Of a stretch of DNA of 64,000 nt, positions 1 to 9,127 are shown piece by piece. Below the pieces are notes generated by a model that saw only the letters and a list, made by a program, of their open reading frames with translations, had not been told where the DNA came from and did not search any database. This stretch comes from Anaerolineales bacterium (GTDB taxonomy: Bacteria; Chloroflexota; Anaerolineae; Anaerolineales; UBA11579). Position 1 is the first letter of the stretch; the number at the start of each line of letters is the position of its first letter. The stretch spans positions 1 through 64,000 of the forward strand of contig JAGVCA010000004.1 of assembly GCA_020059485.1 (NCBI GenBank), read 5' to 3'. The position numbers were made by a program, and so were the translations under genes.

Positions 1-122
1 GCCAGCGGCAGAATGGGTCGCCCCGAAAACCTGATGGGAGCAGTGTTAAGACCCGGGCAAATCACCGACCCGGAAACGGCGTTGTGAACTCAGGAACCCT
101 CTGCCTTTAGGCATGGGGAGAT
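1..122 (+). mobile_element. Probable 3' end of an IS200/IS605-type element
   Basis: The stretch ends in an imperfect hairpin at about 97-119: CCCTCTGCC, loop TTTA, GGCATGGGG. A CTGCCTTTAGGCATGGGG-like hairpin is the usual right end of IS200/IS605 elements carrying tnpB, where it also forms the 3' part of the omega RNA. Two forward frames are open from base 1, stopping at 85-87 or about 110. Neither could be assigned to TnpB with certainty because so little is left. The transposase body would lie to the left of the window. This is recognition of an end motif only. Confidence 0.45.
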
Positions 123-132
123 ATCAGTCTCG

Positions 133-2901
133 CTATTTCAGGTTCCGCCAGATCAGCCCGGCCGCCCATCCGATCAGGGATCCGCCGGTGACGCTCAGTA
201 CAATTCCCCAGATATGGTATTCTCCCACCAGGGTGGCGGCACCGGGCAGGTTGAACGAAATGTAGGTAATCACGAGCAAGCCGCCGATCAGAGAGGTCAG
301 GCCCCAGCGCACGCCCCAGCGCACCTGGCCGGCCAAAGCGCCAAATTGATAAGCAAACAGGCTCATGAAGATAATCACAACCATCGAAAGGAGCCAATCG
401 ACCAGGTTGTTGAGTTCGCGCGTCTCTTCAGGCTGCTGGCTGTCGTCCTCGATGAGGGGGGTGGGCGTCGGTTCTTCCGGCTGGTCCTGACCGGCGGCGG
501 GCGTTTCGCTGGGTTGGCCTGAACCGGCGACCGCGATCTGGATCTCGTTGGAAAGCGCCGGCGGTTGGCCGCTGGCAGCCTGCACCCGCAATGTGCCGGC
601 TGTATCCAGGATGAAGGAGGCCTGGGCGATGCCGTCGCTGGTGAGGCCGGTAAGCTCGCGCTGGCTCGAGACCCCCTCTGGGTTGGTGCTGATCAGAGTG
701 AAGCGCACCAGGGTATCATCCCGAATTGGGTTGTTGTTCATGTCCAGGATGCTGCCGGTCTGCAGAATGATCGAGTCTCCCTGGGTAAAGGAGATGGTGG
801 GGGAGGTATCTCCGCTACCTTGCTGGTTGCCGGCGTCGCTCTTGCTGATCGAAAGCGGGATGACCTGTGCCGGATTGGGGGTCAGCGCCTGGTCGATGAC
901 GTATCCGACGCTATTTACAGTCACCGGTGAGGCCCCGGCAGACTTGAGTTCCTTGAACAGCAAGCGGGCGGCCACTTCAATAAATTGGGGCTGTTTGCTG
1001 TACAACCCGTAATAGGCAGTCACGGATGAGATCTCAGTGGCATTCAGGTAATAAGGAGCGCCTAACCCGAAGACAACGATCTTCTTATCCTGGATCAGTT
1101 CCGGCGTTTCGGACAGGAAACGGCTTAATGCCAACGAGGCCGGCCGGCTGGGGGTGGAATTCACTTGCAGAAAGACCAGCCATTCCGCCCGCTGGATGTT
1201 GGCGATCAGCAGGCTTTCCGGGTCGTTGGATTGGGTGACAGCTTCGTTCAGGTTTTCAAAGGTGTAAGAAGCCACGTTGCCGGGGACGATCAGGCCATCT
1301 CCGGCCGGGCCATACAGACGCAGGATGACTTCTTCGAATGCCGTCCGGGCCGGATATTGCACTTCGGGGCAATCCGCACAGGGTTGGTAGGTGGCGGTAT
1401 CGGTGAAGATGACGACGAAGTCGTTGGCCGCGGGCGGGTTGGGCAGGACAGTCTGTAAATTTTCGACCGCGGGATTGATCAGCGTGGCCCCCTGGCGGGC
1501 GATCTCAAAACTGACCTGATCGCCGCCACCGATCCGGTCCAATTGCAGGGTGGTTTTCAGGATGCTGGTTTCCGAAAAGGAATTGTCGTACAGGTCAAAT
1601 TTGAGCGTCAGGATCCGCAGGACGGCTTCATCCACCAGTTGAGCGAAGGCGACATCGTCCCGGTATTTCTGGGCGAAGAAACTGAGCGTATTGATCGTGG
1701 AAGTATGCAGGTTGGGGTCGTCAGGGTCGATGAAATTCCCGGTCAGGAGCAGGTCATTGCCGGCGAGCAGGGCATCACGCGAAATGAAACGTGGGTCGTA
1801 TTTCTGTCCGATCTGGATATAGTAGCGCCGGATCGCCTGGCTGCCGAGTTCATCGCTGACGATCAACCCGCCGTTGGCGTGCCAGGTGCTGAATTCCTGC
1901 AGGGAGAGCAGTTGGTTGAGCGCCTGCGGGTCGAGGGAGATCGGAGGGGTGATGTTGGAGATATTGCTTTGGAAAGCCTGGTAGCGGGCGTGGGTCAGCA
2001 GCAAACCGTCACCCAGCTTGGCGGGATCTTCGCCCAGGTCGGTGATGACGAAGAAAGGCGGCAGTTCGGTCAGCAGCAGCTGGTCAAGCGTTTTGCGGAT
2101 GGTGGGGATCTCATCGCGCAGCGGTTGGTCCGCGCCGACAAAGCCGGGGAAGTTGCGGGCAATCACGGCCAAAGAATCATTGCTGCCAGAATGCAAACCA
2201 TGGATGTAGGCCTGGCCGATCTCTCCGACCCAGAACGGACTCCCGGAAAAGCTGGATGTGCCCAGGTCGCCGGCAAGTTCCGGACGCGGGTTGCTGTGCA
2301 CATTCATGGATGGGCCGAGGATGAAGTTGAATCCAAGCTGGCTCAATTCCAGGCCGAGCTGTTCGCCAACCTGCTGCGCCAGCGCCGGGTCCCAGGTGGC
2401 ACCGATGGCCAATTGGCTGGGCATGGCGGTCAGGCCGGTGATGAGCTGGTCGCGCGGGGCGCCATCGCCAGGCTGCTCGATGGCGATGAAGAGTGGAATG
2501 GCGGCCGGGGTGAAAGTTTCGCCTGTGGCCGGAATAGTCTGCCGTTCAGCGGCGTTCTCGAGTTCGATCCGCTGAATATCCTGGATCAACTTCCAGGTAT
2601 CGACCAAAGGCGATTCACTATGTGAGAAGTTGTTGTTACTGGCATTGAAGTTCACGCCGCCGATATGGTAGCGTGTGATCAGTTCGGCCAGGAGAGATTC
2701 ATCGGTAAGTTCACTCCCGCTGAAATCGACCACGAACAACTGGCCGACCCGCTCTTCCGGGGTCAAGGTATCAAGCAGCTGGTTGGCAAGTTCCTCAGAG
2801 GACTGCACCTGGGCAGATGGCGCGGCCAGGGTGGAGACCGAGGTCAACAGCAAGACGAACACCAGGATCAGCAAGGATCTCAATCGGCGGAGCACACTCA
2901 T
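133..2901 (-). CDS. Membrane-anchored GH3-like (NagZ-type) protein with degenerate active site
   Basis: This 922-residue protein begins with a signal peptide (about residues 8-27, cut near LAAPSAQ). The next 430 residues or so have the glycoside hydrolase family 3 N-terminal fold, as in beta-N-acetylhexosaminidase NagZ. VSDEL near residue 347 fits the nucleophile-Asp strand. The usual KHFPGHGD loop with its His/Asp acid-base pair reads ARNFPGFVGAD near residue 247, so activity is doubtful. A beta-rich Ig-like domain lies at about 690-790, then a Pro/Glu-rich linker, then three or four membrane helices at the C terminus. The body should face outside. The start overlaps the stop of the phosphodiesterase gene as ATGA, so the two are translationally coupled. 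A role in cell-wall sugar binding or turnover is inferred. Confidence 0.8.
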   Translation of the reverse strand: MSVLRRLRSLLILVFVLLLTSVSTLAAPSAQVQSSEELANQLLDTLTPEERVGQLFVVDFSGSELTDESLLAELITRYHIGGVNFNASNNNFSHSESPLVDTWKLIQDIQRIELENAAERQTIPATGETFTPAAIPLFIAIEQPGDGAPRDQLITGLTAMPSQLAIGATWDPALAQQVGEQLGLELSQLGFNFILGPSMNVHSNPRPELAGDLGTSSFSGSPFWVGEIGQAYIHGLHSGSNDSLAVIARNFPGFVGADQPLRDEIPTIRKTLDQLLLTELPPFFVITDLGEDPAKLGDGLLLTHARYQAFQSNISNITPPISLDPQALNQLLSLQEFSTWHANGGLIVSDELGSQAIRRYYIQIGQKYDPRFISRDALLAGNDLLLTGNFIDPDDPNLHTSTINTLSFFAQKYRDDVAFAQLVDEAVLRILTLKFDLYDNSFSETSILKTTLQLDRIGGGDQVSFEIARQGATLINPAVENLQTVLPNPPAANDFVVIFTDTATYQPCADCPEVQYPARTAFEEVILRLYGPAGDGLIVPGNVASYTFENLNEAVTQSNDPESLLIANIQRAEWLVFLQVNSTPSRPASLALSRFLSETPELIQDKKIVVFGLGAPYYLNATEISSVTAYYGLYSKQPQFIEVAARLLFKELKSAGASPVTVNSVGYVIDQALTPNPAQVIPLSISKSDAGNQQGSGDTSPTISFTQGDSIILQTGSILDMNNNPIRDDTLVRFTLISTNPEGVSSQRELTGLTSDGIAQASFILDTAGTLRVQAASGQPPALSNEIQIAVAGSGQPSETPAAGQDQPEEPTPTPLIEDDSQQPEETRELNNLVDWLLSMVVIIFMSLFAYQFGALAGQVRWGVRWGLTSLIGGLLVITYISFNLPGAATLVGEYHIWGIVLSVTGGSLIGWAAGLIWRNLK

Positions 2902-3629
2902 CGCATCTGCTCCCTGACTGCAACCGCAGATGGGACGTCATCGGTGAAAATGCCATCGATCCCAAGCGAGAATAGCTGGTGGAGATCCTCCGGCCGGTTA
3001 ACGGTATAGGCGATCACCGGCCGGTTCGACCGCCGGGCGCGGGCCAGAAAGCGGTCATCGACGGCGGTGTAATGCGGGTGCAGCGACCACGGCCTGATGA
3101 GTGGCTCGAACAGCGTCCGGGCCAGCCAGCCAGACCAGCCGCGATCAAGCAATAGACCAAGCGCTACATCTGGTTCCAGCTGTCGGATCCGCAGTAAGTG
3201 CCGGACATCAAAGGAAGAATACAGGACGGAATGGCTCAAGCCATGCGAGCGAACACAGGCGATGGTTTCAGCAGCCAGCCTTTCGCCAGGCTGGGCGAAC
3301 CCTTTCAGTTCGACATTCAGCAGCACCTGATCGCCAACGAGTGCCAGGACCTCATCCAGGGTCGGAATGGCCTCTCCCTGGCCGGCATCCAAACGGCGCA
3401 ATTCCTCCAGGCGGGTTCGGTGCACCAGGCCGACACCATTGGTGGTCCGGTTGAGGTTTTGGTCGTGGATGACCACTACGATGCCATCCGCGCTGAGATG
3501 CACATCCAGTTCAATGCCATCGGCCGGTTGGGACAAAGCCAGGCGGAACGCAGCCAACGTATTCTCTGGCGCGCTGGCGCTTGCGCCCCGGTGGGCAAAA
3601 ATGGCAGGCCGGGGTAGTTCCAAATTCAT
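2898..3629 (-). CDS. ugpQ: Glycerophosphodiester phosphodiesterase
   Basis: This family cleaves glycerophosphodiesters, released from phospholipids, to glycerol-3-phosphate and an alcohol. The 243-residue protein shows the GDPD signature from the start: IFAHRGASASAPENT (catalytic His and Arg), then GIELDVHLSADG (metal-binding Glu and Asp), then VVIHDQNLNRTT (second catalytic His). GIFTDDV closes the TIM barrel. No signal peptide is seen, so it is probably cytoplasmic like UgpQ. Its start lies 2 nt after the stop of the AAA+ ATPase gene and its stop overlaps the GH3-like start, which makes a tight three-gene operon. The family call is firm; the substrate is not known. Confidence 0.9.
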   Translation of the reverse strand: MNLELPRPAIFAHRGASASAPENTLAAFRLALSQPADGIELDVHLSADGIVVVIHDQNLNRTTNGVGLVHRTRLEELRRLDAGQGEAIPTLDEVLALVGDQVLLNVELKGFAQPGERLAAETIACVRSHGLSHSVLYSSFDVRHLLRIRQLEPDVALGLLLDRGWSGWLARTLFEPLIRPWSLHPHYTAVDDRFLARARRSNRPVIAYTVNRPEDLHQLFSLGIDGIFTDDVPSAVAVREQMR

Positions 3630-3631
3630 AC

Positions 3632-4942
3632 TCAGAGGTCGACGAAATAGGCCGCAGCTGCCCGATCCAGCAGTTCCTTGCTCATCACCGGTTCGATGTT
3701 CAGGTATTTGGCAATGTCCAGGATCTGGTCGCAGATATCACGCGGGTGCGAGGCGCGCAGCTTGCGGTTGGCTTTGATGTAGTATTCCTGCAGCAGGTAG
3801 GCCAGCCCCTGGTCGCTGTATTGGACCCGTTTGTGCGTGGAGACTGATTTAAAGATCTCGCGGTATTCCTCATAGGTGGGGTCACCGATCTCGATCTTGT
3901 GCCGCAAGCGGCGCAGGAAAGCCTCATCTACCAGGTCGCGCGGGGGCAGGTTGGTGGAGAAGATCACGAGGACATCAAAGGGGATCTCGATCTTCCTGCC
4001 TGTGTGCAGGGTGAGGTAATCGATGCGGTTTTCGAGTGGCACGATCCAGCGGTTGAGCAGGTCGCGGGGGCGGACCTGCTGGCGGCCAAAGTCATCGATC
4101 AGGAAGATGCCGCCATTGGCTTTCATCTGGAAAGCGGCTTCGTAATATTTGTTGGTATCGTCAAACACCAGGTCGAGACCGGCCATGGTCAGCTCGCCGC
4201 CGACGACGATGAATGGCCGACGGATGTGGACCCAGCGCGGGTCCCGCCGGCTGCCAGAGCGGAGCGAACCGGTGCCGTTTTCGTTGGTGTCTCTTTCCGA
4301 GGTCAGCTGGTGGTTGACAGAATCATACAGCTTGACCACCTGTCCGTCGACAAACAGCGAATACGGGATGAACATGGAGGTTGCGCCGCGCATTTCGCCG
4401 ATCGCCCGGGCGATAGAGGTCTTGCCGTTGCCAGGAGGGCCGTAGAGGAACATCGAGGTGTTTGAATTGACGGCCGGGCCAATCTGGTGGAAGGTCTTTT
4501 TCGAGAGGATCAGACCGGCAAGCGCCTGGCGCATGGTCCGCTGGTTGACGGACATCTGGGTGCGGGATTGGCGCATGATGGCCTGGTTATAGTCCTGGAT
4601 CGGCACCGGCGCCGGGCCGGCATATTGGCTGCGTTCCAGGGCTTCGCGCGCTCGCAGCATGCCGGCATTGGTGATCGCATACTGGTAGGCGCCCTCGCCA
4701 TATCCGCCTACCTGGCTGCGGACTTCGACAAATTTCTCGCGTTTCAGGTTATCCAGGATCTGGTCAACGATCCCGGCAAAGGGCAAGGCGATCCGCTCTG
4801 CCACTTGATAGCCATTCAGGTAACCGCTGAAATAAATGATCTTCAATGCCAGATCTTGGAGCCATAAGATATTCAAACCGGTATCTTCGATCGAACTGAG
4901 CGCCGGTGGGACAAATTGGCTTGCTTCCGGTGGTCTGGACAT
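3632..4942 (-). CDS. AAA+ ATPase with N-terminal winged-helix region
   Basis: This 436-residue protein has an N-terminal helical, winged-helix-like region (about 20-110) and an AAA+ core. Walker A is GPPGNGKTS near residue 168, Walker B is GIFLIDDFGR near 280, sensor 1 is VIFSTNLPP, and an arginine-finger-like FLRRLRHKIEIG follows. The open frame runs further upstream to 5260, but the start at 4942 is chosen because GGAGGA sits 10 nt before it and the extension would cross the start of the divergent gene. A -10-like TATAAT lies at 5004-5009 on this strand. It is the first gene of the operon with the phosphodiesterase and the GH3-like protein. Its client is unknown. Confidence 0.8.
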   Translation of the reverse strand: MSRPPEASQFVPPALSSIEDTGLNILWLQDLALKIIYFSGYLNGYQVAERIALPFAGIVDQILDNLKREKFVEVRSQVGGYGEGAYQYAITNAGMLRAREALERSQYAGPAPVPIQDYNQAIMRQSRTQMSVNQRTMRQALAGLILSKKTFHQIGPAVNSNTSMFLYGPPGNGKTSIARAIGEMRGATSMFIPYSLFVDGQVVKLYDSVNHQLTSERDTNENGTGSLRSGSRRDPRWVHIRRPFIVVGGELTMAGLDLVFDDTNKYYEAAFQMKANGGIFLIDDFGRQQVRPRDLLNRWIVPLENRIDYLTLHTGRKIEIPFDVLVIFSTNLPPRDLVDEAFLRRLRHKIEIGDPTYEEYREIFKSVSTHKRVQYSDQGLAYLLQEYYIKANRKLRASHPRDICDQILDIAKYLNIEPVMSKELLDRAAAAYFVDL

Positions 4943-5043
4943 AGCGGTACTCCTCCAGTGAGGGGGCGATCGGCCTGAAAACTCTGTATGAAAACTGCTG
5001 TCAATTATAGCATGCCGCCTGAATGCTTGTGACTGTAGGGTGA

Positions 5044-5072
5044 TTGCACTTTGCGCCGGTTGTGGGTAAGAT
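5044..5072 (+). promoter_or_regulatory. Promoter of the GT39-type gene at 5118
   Basis: TTGCAC (5044-5049), a 17-nt spacer and TAAGAT (5067-5072) fit a sigma-70-type promoter. The start would fall near 5079, giving a leader of about 40 nt with an AAAGGGA ribosome site at 5106-5112 before the GTG start. Confidence 0.55.
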
Positions 5073-5117
5073 AGATGATATGAGTGGGCGGAATAATCAG
5101 CCTGCAAAGGGAATCTA

Positions 5118-6611
5118 GTGCCGCGAGACAAAACTGTTTTGTATATTGCGATCATCCTGGTTGTCCTGGGGTTCGGTCTGCGCCTGGTGGATCTGACCGA
5201 TCCGCCGGTCGATTTCCATCCGACCCGACAATTTCGCGGCGCGGTGATCGCCCGCAGCATCTACTATGATCTTGACCCGGTTGCCGATCCTGAACTGGCA
5301 GACCGGGCGGCGGCATTGCGCTCCGGTTTTGAGGAGTTTGAACCGCCGATCCTGGAGACGGCCGCGGCGCTGGGCTACCTGGCGCTCGGACGAGAGGCGC
5401 TGTGGATCCCCCGGGTGATCGTTTCACTGGTGTGGTGTTTGGGCGGCCTGGCGCTATTTGCATTGGTCCGGGAGAGCGTCTCCGGACTGGCCGGTCTGGC
5501 TGCGCTGAGCTATTACCTGTTCCTGCCATTCGGGGTGATCGCCAGCCGCTCGTTCCAGCCTGACCCCTTGATGACGGTGGCGATCATCCTGACGATTTGG
5601 ACTGCCTATCGGTGGGCGGAACGCCAGACCTGGGGTCTGGCGCTGGCTGCGGGCCTGCTCGCCGCGCTCGCCGTGCTGGTGAAAGTGGTGGCGGCTTACT
5701 TCCTGGCCGGGGTGATGATCGCGGGAGTGTTGCACACTTTTGGCTTCAGGCGGGCAGTCAGGAACCTCCAGGTGTGGGTGGTGGCAGGGATGATGACTTT
5801 GATCCCCGTCGCGTATTATCTGCTGGTGATCGGGGAAAGCTCGTCGAATTATTTCCAGAACTGGGTGGTGGCGCTGCTGCCGTTGCTGCTGACGGCGGAC
5901 TTTTATCTTGGCTGGGTGAAACGTCTGGCGCAGTTCGACCTGCTGCCGATGCTGGCAGCAGCGGCCGGTTTTGTACTGCTGGCACGCGGGCGCGGCCGGT
6001 GGATGCTGTGGGGCGCGTGGATCGGTTATGCGCTCTACGGTTTCAGCCTGCCGCTACAGACCGCCACCCATAGCTATTATCACCTCCCGATCACCCCGCT
6101 GGTTGCCTGGTCGCTGGCGTATACGGTCAAGTGGGGCCTGGACCGCATCGGCGAGCAGCGCCCGCGCTGGCAGCTGGCTGCCGCGGCTGTGCTGGTGATC
6201 GCCCTGGCTTTGCCCGCCCGGCAGGCGGTGCAAACGCTGCTGGCCGAAGACCACCGCGCCGAGCAGCCCTATTGGGAGTATGTCGGAGAGCATGTGCCGC
6301 GGGACGGCGAGACGATCGGCCTGGTGCAACATTACGGGCATCTGCTGTTGTATTATGGCTGGTCGGATGTGGCTCTGTGGCCGGTATCCGCCGAACTGGC
6401 CCTGGCGGAATTGCGGGATGGCGGGTTCAGCCCTGAATTTGAGACCATGTTCCGCAAGCGGACTGAAGGGATGGATTATTTCCTGGTGACCAATTTCGGT
6501 GATTTTGAGCGCCAGACCGCGCTGAACCAATACCTGTATGATCAATTCCCGGTCCATTTTGAGGGCCAGAAAGTGCTCGTATTTGACCTAGATCCTTCAG
6601 ATTCCAATTGA
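5118..6611 (+). CDS. GT39-type (ArnT/PMT-like) membrane glycosyltransferase
   Basis: This 497-residue polytopic membrane protein has about ten hydrophobic segments. The first extracytoplasmic loop carries acidic residues (LVDLTDPPVDFHPTRQF) as in family 39/83 transferases, which use polyprenyl-phosphate-linked sugars outside the membrane. The C-terminal soluble part (YWEYVGEHVPRDG onward) resembles the periplasmic tail of this superfamily. The start is GTG with AAAGGGA upstream. A GT2 enzyme of the polyprenyl-phosphate sugar synthase type follows 33 nt later. That pairing suggests the neighbour charges the lipid carrier and this protein uses it. The acceptor is unknown. Confidence 0.75.
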   Translation: MPRDKTVLYIAIILVVLGFGLRLVDLTDPPVDFHPTRQFRGAVIARSIYYDLDPVADPELADRAAALRSGFEEFEPPILETAAALGYLALGREALWIPRVIVSLVWCLGGLALFALVRESVSGLAGLAALSYYLFLPFGVIASRSFQPDPLMTVAIILTIWTAYRWAERQTWGLALAAGLLAALAVLVKVVAAYFLAGVMIAGVLHTFGFRRAVRNLQVWVVAGMMTLIPVAYYLLVIGESSSNYFQNWVVALLPLLLTADFYLGWVKRLAQFDLLPMLAAAAGFVLLARGRGRWMLWGAWIGYALYGFSLPLQTATHSYYHLPITPLVAWSLAYTVKWGLDRIGEQRPRWQLAAAAVLVIALALPARQAVQTLLAEDHRAEQPYWEYVGEHVPRDGETIGLVQHYGHLLLYYGWSDVALWPVSAELALAELRDGGFSPEFETMFRKRTEGMDYFLVTNFGDFERQTALNQYLYDQFPVHFEGQKVLVFDLDPSDSN

Positions 6612-6637
6612 CGGATCAGCAGGGTTCCGAATACAAT
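6608..6637 (+). promoter_or_regulatory. Leaderless-type promoter for the GT2 gene
   Basis: TTGACG (6608-6613), an 18-nt spacer and TACAAT (6632-6637) lie just 7 nt before the ATG at 6645. The predicted transcript starts at or next to the start codon, and no ribosome-binding sequence is present. The -35 box overlaps the stop codon of the preceding gene. Confidence 0.65.
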
Positions 6638-6644
6638 CCCCCCT

Positions 6645-7328
6645 ATGAACTTATCCGTAATCATGCCTGTCTACAATGAGATCAGCACGATCCGTGAGAT
6701 CATTGACCGCGTGCTGGATGTCGAGATCGTCAGCGAGCTCCTGATCGTGGATGATGGCTCCAGCGATGGGACCCGGGAAGCGCTGGCAGAATTCCGGGAT
6801 GATCCGCGCATCCGGCTGATCCTGCATGAACACAATCAGGGTAAAGGCGCGGCAGTCGTGACCGGGATGCGGGCGGCAAGGGGCCAGATCATGATCGTGC
6901 AAGATGCTGACCTGGAATATGACCCGCAGGAATATCGCAAGCTGGTCGCGCCGGTGGCAGCGGGCGAGTATGATGTGGTGTACGGCTCCCGGTTTGCGTC
7001 GACCAAGACCAAGCGCCCGATGCTGATGAACTGGTTTGCCAACTGGGTGCTGACCCAGTTCACCAACCTGCTGTTTGGTTCCCGCCTGACGGATATGGAG
7101 ACTTGTTACAAAGTTTTCCGGCGTGAGGTGGTCGAAGATATGGAGATCAATGCGCGCCGCTTCGATTTTGAACCCGAGTTCACGGCCAAGCTGCTAAAAC
7201 AAAATGTGCGGGTGCATGAGATCCCGATCTCATTTAACCCGCGCGGCTATGCCGAAGGAAAAAAGATCAACGCCTGGGATGGGGTGATGGCAGTCTGGAC
7301 GTTGATCAAGTACCGGTTTGTGGATTAG
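6645..7328 (+). CDS. GT2 glycosyltransferase, polyprenyl-phosphate sugar synthase-like
   Basis: This 227-residue soluble GT-A enzyme belongs to the dolichyl-phosphate mannose synthase (DPM1)-like branch of family 2. SVIMPVYNE near the N terminus, LLIVDDGSSDGT for nucleotide binding, and VQDADLEYDP (the DAD metal motif) are all present, followed by the acceptor-loop residues ETCYKVFRR. There is no C-terminal membrane domain, as in the single-domain DPM1 type. By family it moves a sugar from a nucleotide sugar to a polyprenyl phosphate at the inner membrane face. The sugar is not known. It follows the GT39-type gene but has its own strong leaderless-type promoter. Confidence 0.85.
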   Translation: MNLSVIMPVYNEISTIREIIDRVLDVEIVSELLIVDDGSSDGTREALAEFRDDPRIRLILHEHNQGKGAAVVTGMRAARGQIMIVQDADLEYDPQEYRKLVAPVAAGEYDVVYGSRFASTKTKRPMLMNWFANWVLTQFTNLLFGSRLTDMETCYKVFRREVVEDMEINARRFDFEPEFTAKLLKQNVRVHEIPISFNPRGYAEGKKINAWDGVMAVWTLIKYRFVD

Positions 7329-7359
7329 TCCAGGGGAATCGCTTTCGCCAGCCGGCAAC

Positions 7360-9051
7360 TCACCAGGTGAATTTGAGATCCTTGATATTGATCTGAAGCG
7401 TTTGCCGGCCGTTGAACTCGTTGAGTTCAAAAGCATACAGCACGTCGATCTGCCCGGGAATGTCATTGGTGAGATGCCCGAAGCGGAAGGCGATGGCATC
7501 AAAGGTGGAATTGCCCTGCGACAGCAGCAACTTAAGATGGGACTGGTCGCGCCCGACCGCCCGCGCGCCGCGGACATACACCTTGCGGCTGACGAACAGG
7601 GGCGAGTGATTGCTCTGACCGGTCGGTTCCAGACGGTCGATCTCCCTCAGGAGAGCAGTATCCAGCTGGCTGAAATCCACCTCGGCATCGGCCTTGAGCG
7701 CCGGGCGAAGATCCTGGTCGTGCAGCTGCTCTCGAGCCAGTTCGCTCAACCGGTCGGCAAGGGTGTCTAGGTTGTAGTTCAGCACGGTAAATCCAGCCGC
7801 GGCGGCATGCCCGCCGTACTGCACCAGCAGGTCGGCACATTCGTCCAGCGCATGGGTGATGTGGAACTCCGGGATGCTGCGGCAGGAAGCCCGGGTATAT
7901 TCCTCATTTTTGTAACCGACCACCGCCGGGCGGTAATACTGCTCGACGAGCTGAGAGGCAGCCAACCCGACCACGCCCGGATTGAAGTCCGGGTGATAGG
8001 CAAATAGCAGGAAGGCCTCTGGATCCTCTGCACCGGAAAGCGCCTGGGCTTGTTCCTGGATCTCGCGGGTGATGCGCTGGCGTTCGCGGTTGCGGTTGTC
8101 CAGCACCTGGGCATATACCCCGGCTTCGTTCAGGTCGCGCGTGGTCAACAGCCGAAGTGCGTCTTCGGCTGAACCGATCCGACCGGCGGCGTTGATGCGC
8201 GGTCCGAGTCCGAAACCGATATGCCCGGCTGTGACCGATTCCGGCGGGATGCCGGCGACGCCCATCAACGAGCGGAGACCCTGCCGCCGCGGCGTGCGCA
8301 GATGTTTGAGTCCTTCCCGCACCAGGGTGCGGTTTTCACCAACCAGCGGGACCAAGTCGGAGACCGTCCCGATGGCGACCAGGTCGAGCAGGTCCTCGGC
8401 AGCCAATTCGGCGGGCTGGAAGGCTTCGATCAGTGCCAGGGCCAGCTTGTAAGCCACCCCGACACCGGCCAGCACCTTTTCCGGGTAGTTGTCCTCCGGC
8501 TGTTTGGGGTTGATGAGTGCTACACTGCGCGGCAATTCTGCGCCGGTGGTGTGGTGGTCAGTGATGAGTAGGTCCAGCCCAATGGCGGCGGCGTGTTCGG
8601 CTTGGTCCAATGCCCTGATCCCACAATCGACTGTGACGACCAGGCTGATGCCCTCGTCTTTCAAGCGGTCGAGCGCCGTGATGTTCAGGCCGTAGCCCTC
8701 CCGGAAGCGGTCCGGGATGTAGGTGATGACGTCAGCCCCGAGAGCGGTCAGCGTCTGGAACATCAGGGCTGTGGCGGTGACCCCATCGGCATCGTAATCC
8801 CCGTAGATAGCGATCTTTTCGTTGCTGTGCAGGGCTTGTCCGATCCGGTCGACAGCTTTGTCGGTGTTCAGCAGTTTCTGGCCGGCATGGTCGACTGGCG
8901 CAGCGGTCAGGAAGGCTTCAGCCTTGGCTGCGGTGGTCAGGTTTCGATTGTAGAGTAATTGCCGGAAAACTGGAGAATAATCTTTCAGGTTTTCTGCGAT
9001 GTCTTCAGGGATCGAGGGGTTGAGTTCCCATCTGGTTTCATTATCGGTCAT
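7360..9051 (-). CDS. recJ: Single-stranded-DNA-specific exonuclease RecJ
   Basis: RecJ degrades single-stranded DNA 5' to 3' in RecF-pathway recombination and repair. The 563-residue protein has the DHH phosphoesterase motifs in order: AIYGDYDADGVTAT, VVTVDCGI, LLITDHHTTGAELP, and GVAYKLALALIEA. The DHHA1 domain has VQYGGHAAAAGFTV, and a C-terminal OB-like domain ends in LQINIKDLKF. The length is normal. The gene is convergent with the GT2 gene with only 31 nt between them, and no terminator is seen there. It has its own promoter at 9087-9115. Confidence 0.96.
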   Translation of the reverse strand: MTDNETRWELNPSIPEDIAENLKDYSPVFRQLLYNRNLTTAAKAEAFLTAAPVDHAGQKLLNTDKAVDRIGQALHSNEKIAIYGDYDADGVTATALMFQTLTALGADVITYIPDRFREGYGLNITALDRLKDEGISLVVTVDCGIRALDQAEHAAAIGLDLLITDHHTTGAELPRSVALINPKQPEDNYPEKVLAGVGVAYKLALALIEAFQPAELAAEDLLDLVAIGTVSDLVPLVGENRTLVREGLKHLRTPRRQGLRSLMGVAGIPPESVTAGHIGFGLGPRINAAGRIGSAEDALRLLTTRDLNEAGVYAQVLDNRNRERQRITREIQEQAQALSGAEDPEAFLLFAYHPDFNPGVVGLAASQLVEQYYRPAVVGYKNEEYTRASCRSIPEFHITHALDECADLLVQYGGHAAAAGFTVLNYNLDTLADRLSELAREQLHDQDLRPALKADAEVDFSQLDTALLREIDRLEPTGQSNHSPLFVSRKVYVRGARAVGRDQSHLKLLLSQGNSTFDAIAFRFGHLTNDIPGQIDVLYAFELNEFNGRQTLQINIKDLKFTW

Positions 9052-9086
9052 AAAGGTTTGGCATCCTGTCCGCTGGGTTGCAGACT

Positions 9087-9115
9087 AGTATACCCGATGT
9101 GAATGGGATTGCCAA
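9087..9115 (-). promoter_or_regulatory. recJ promoter
   Basis: Read on the minus strand, TTGGCA (9110-9115), a 17-nt spacer and TATACT (9087-9092) precede the recJ start at 9051, leaving a leader of about 30 nt. No ribosome-binding sequence is evident. Confidence 0.6.
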
Positions 9116-9127
9116 AAGGACAGCCGG

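Noticed and set aside
7329-7359. Terminator between the convergent GT2 and recJ genes
   Set aside because: The 31-nt gap has no convincing GC-rich stem with a T-run on either strand.
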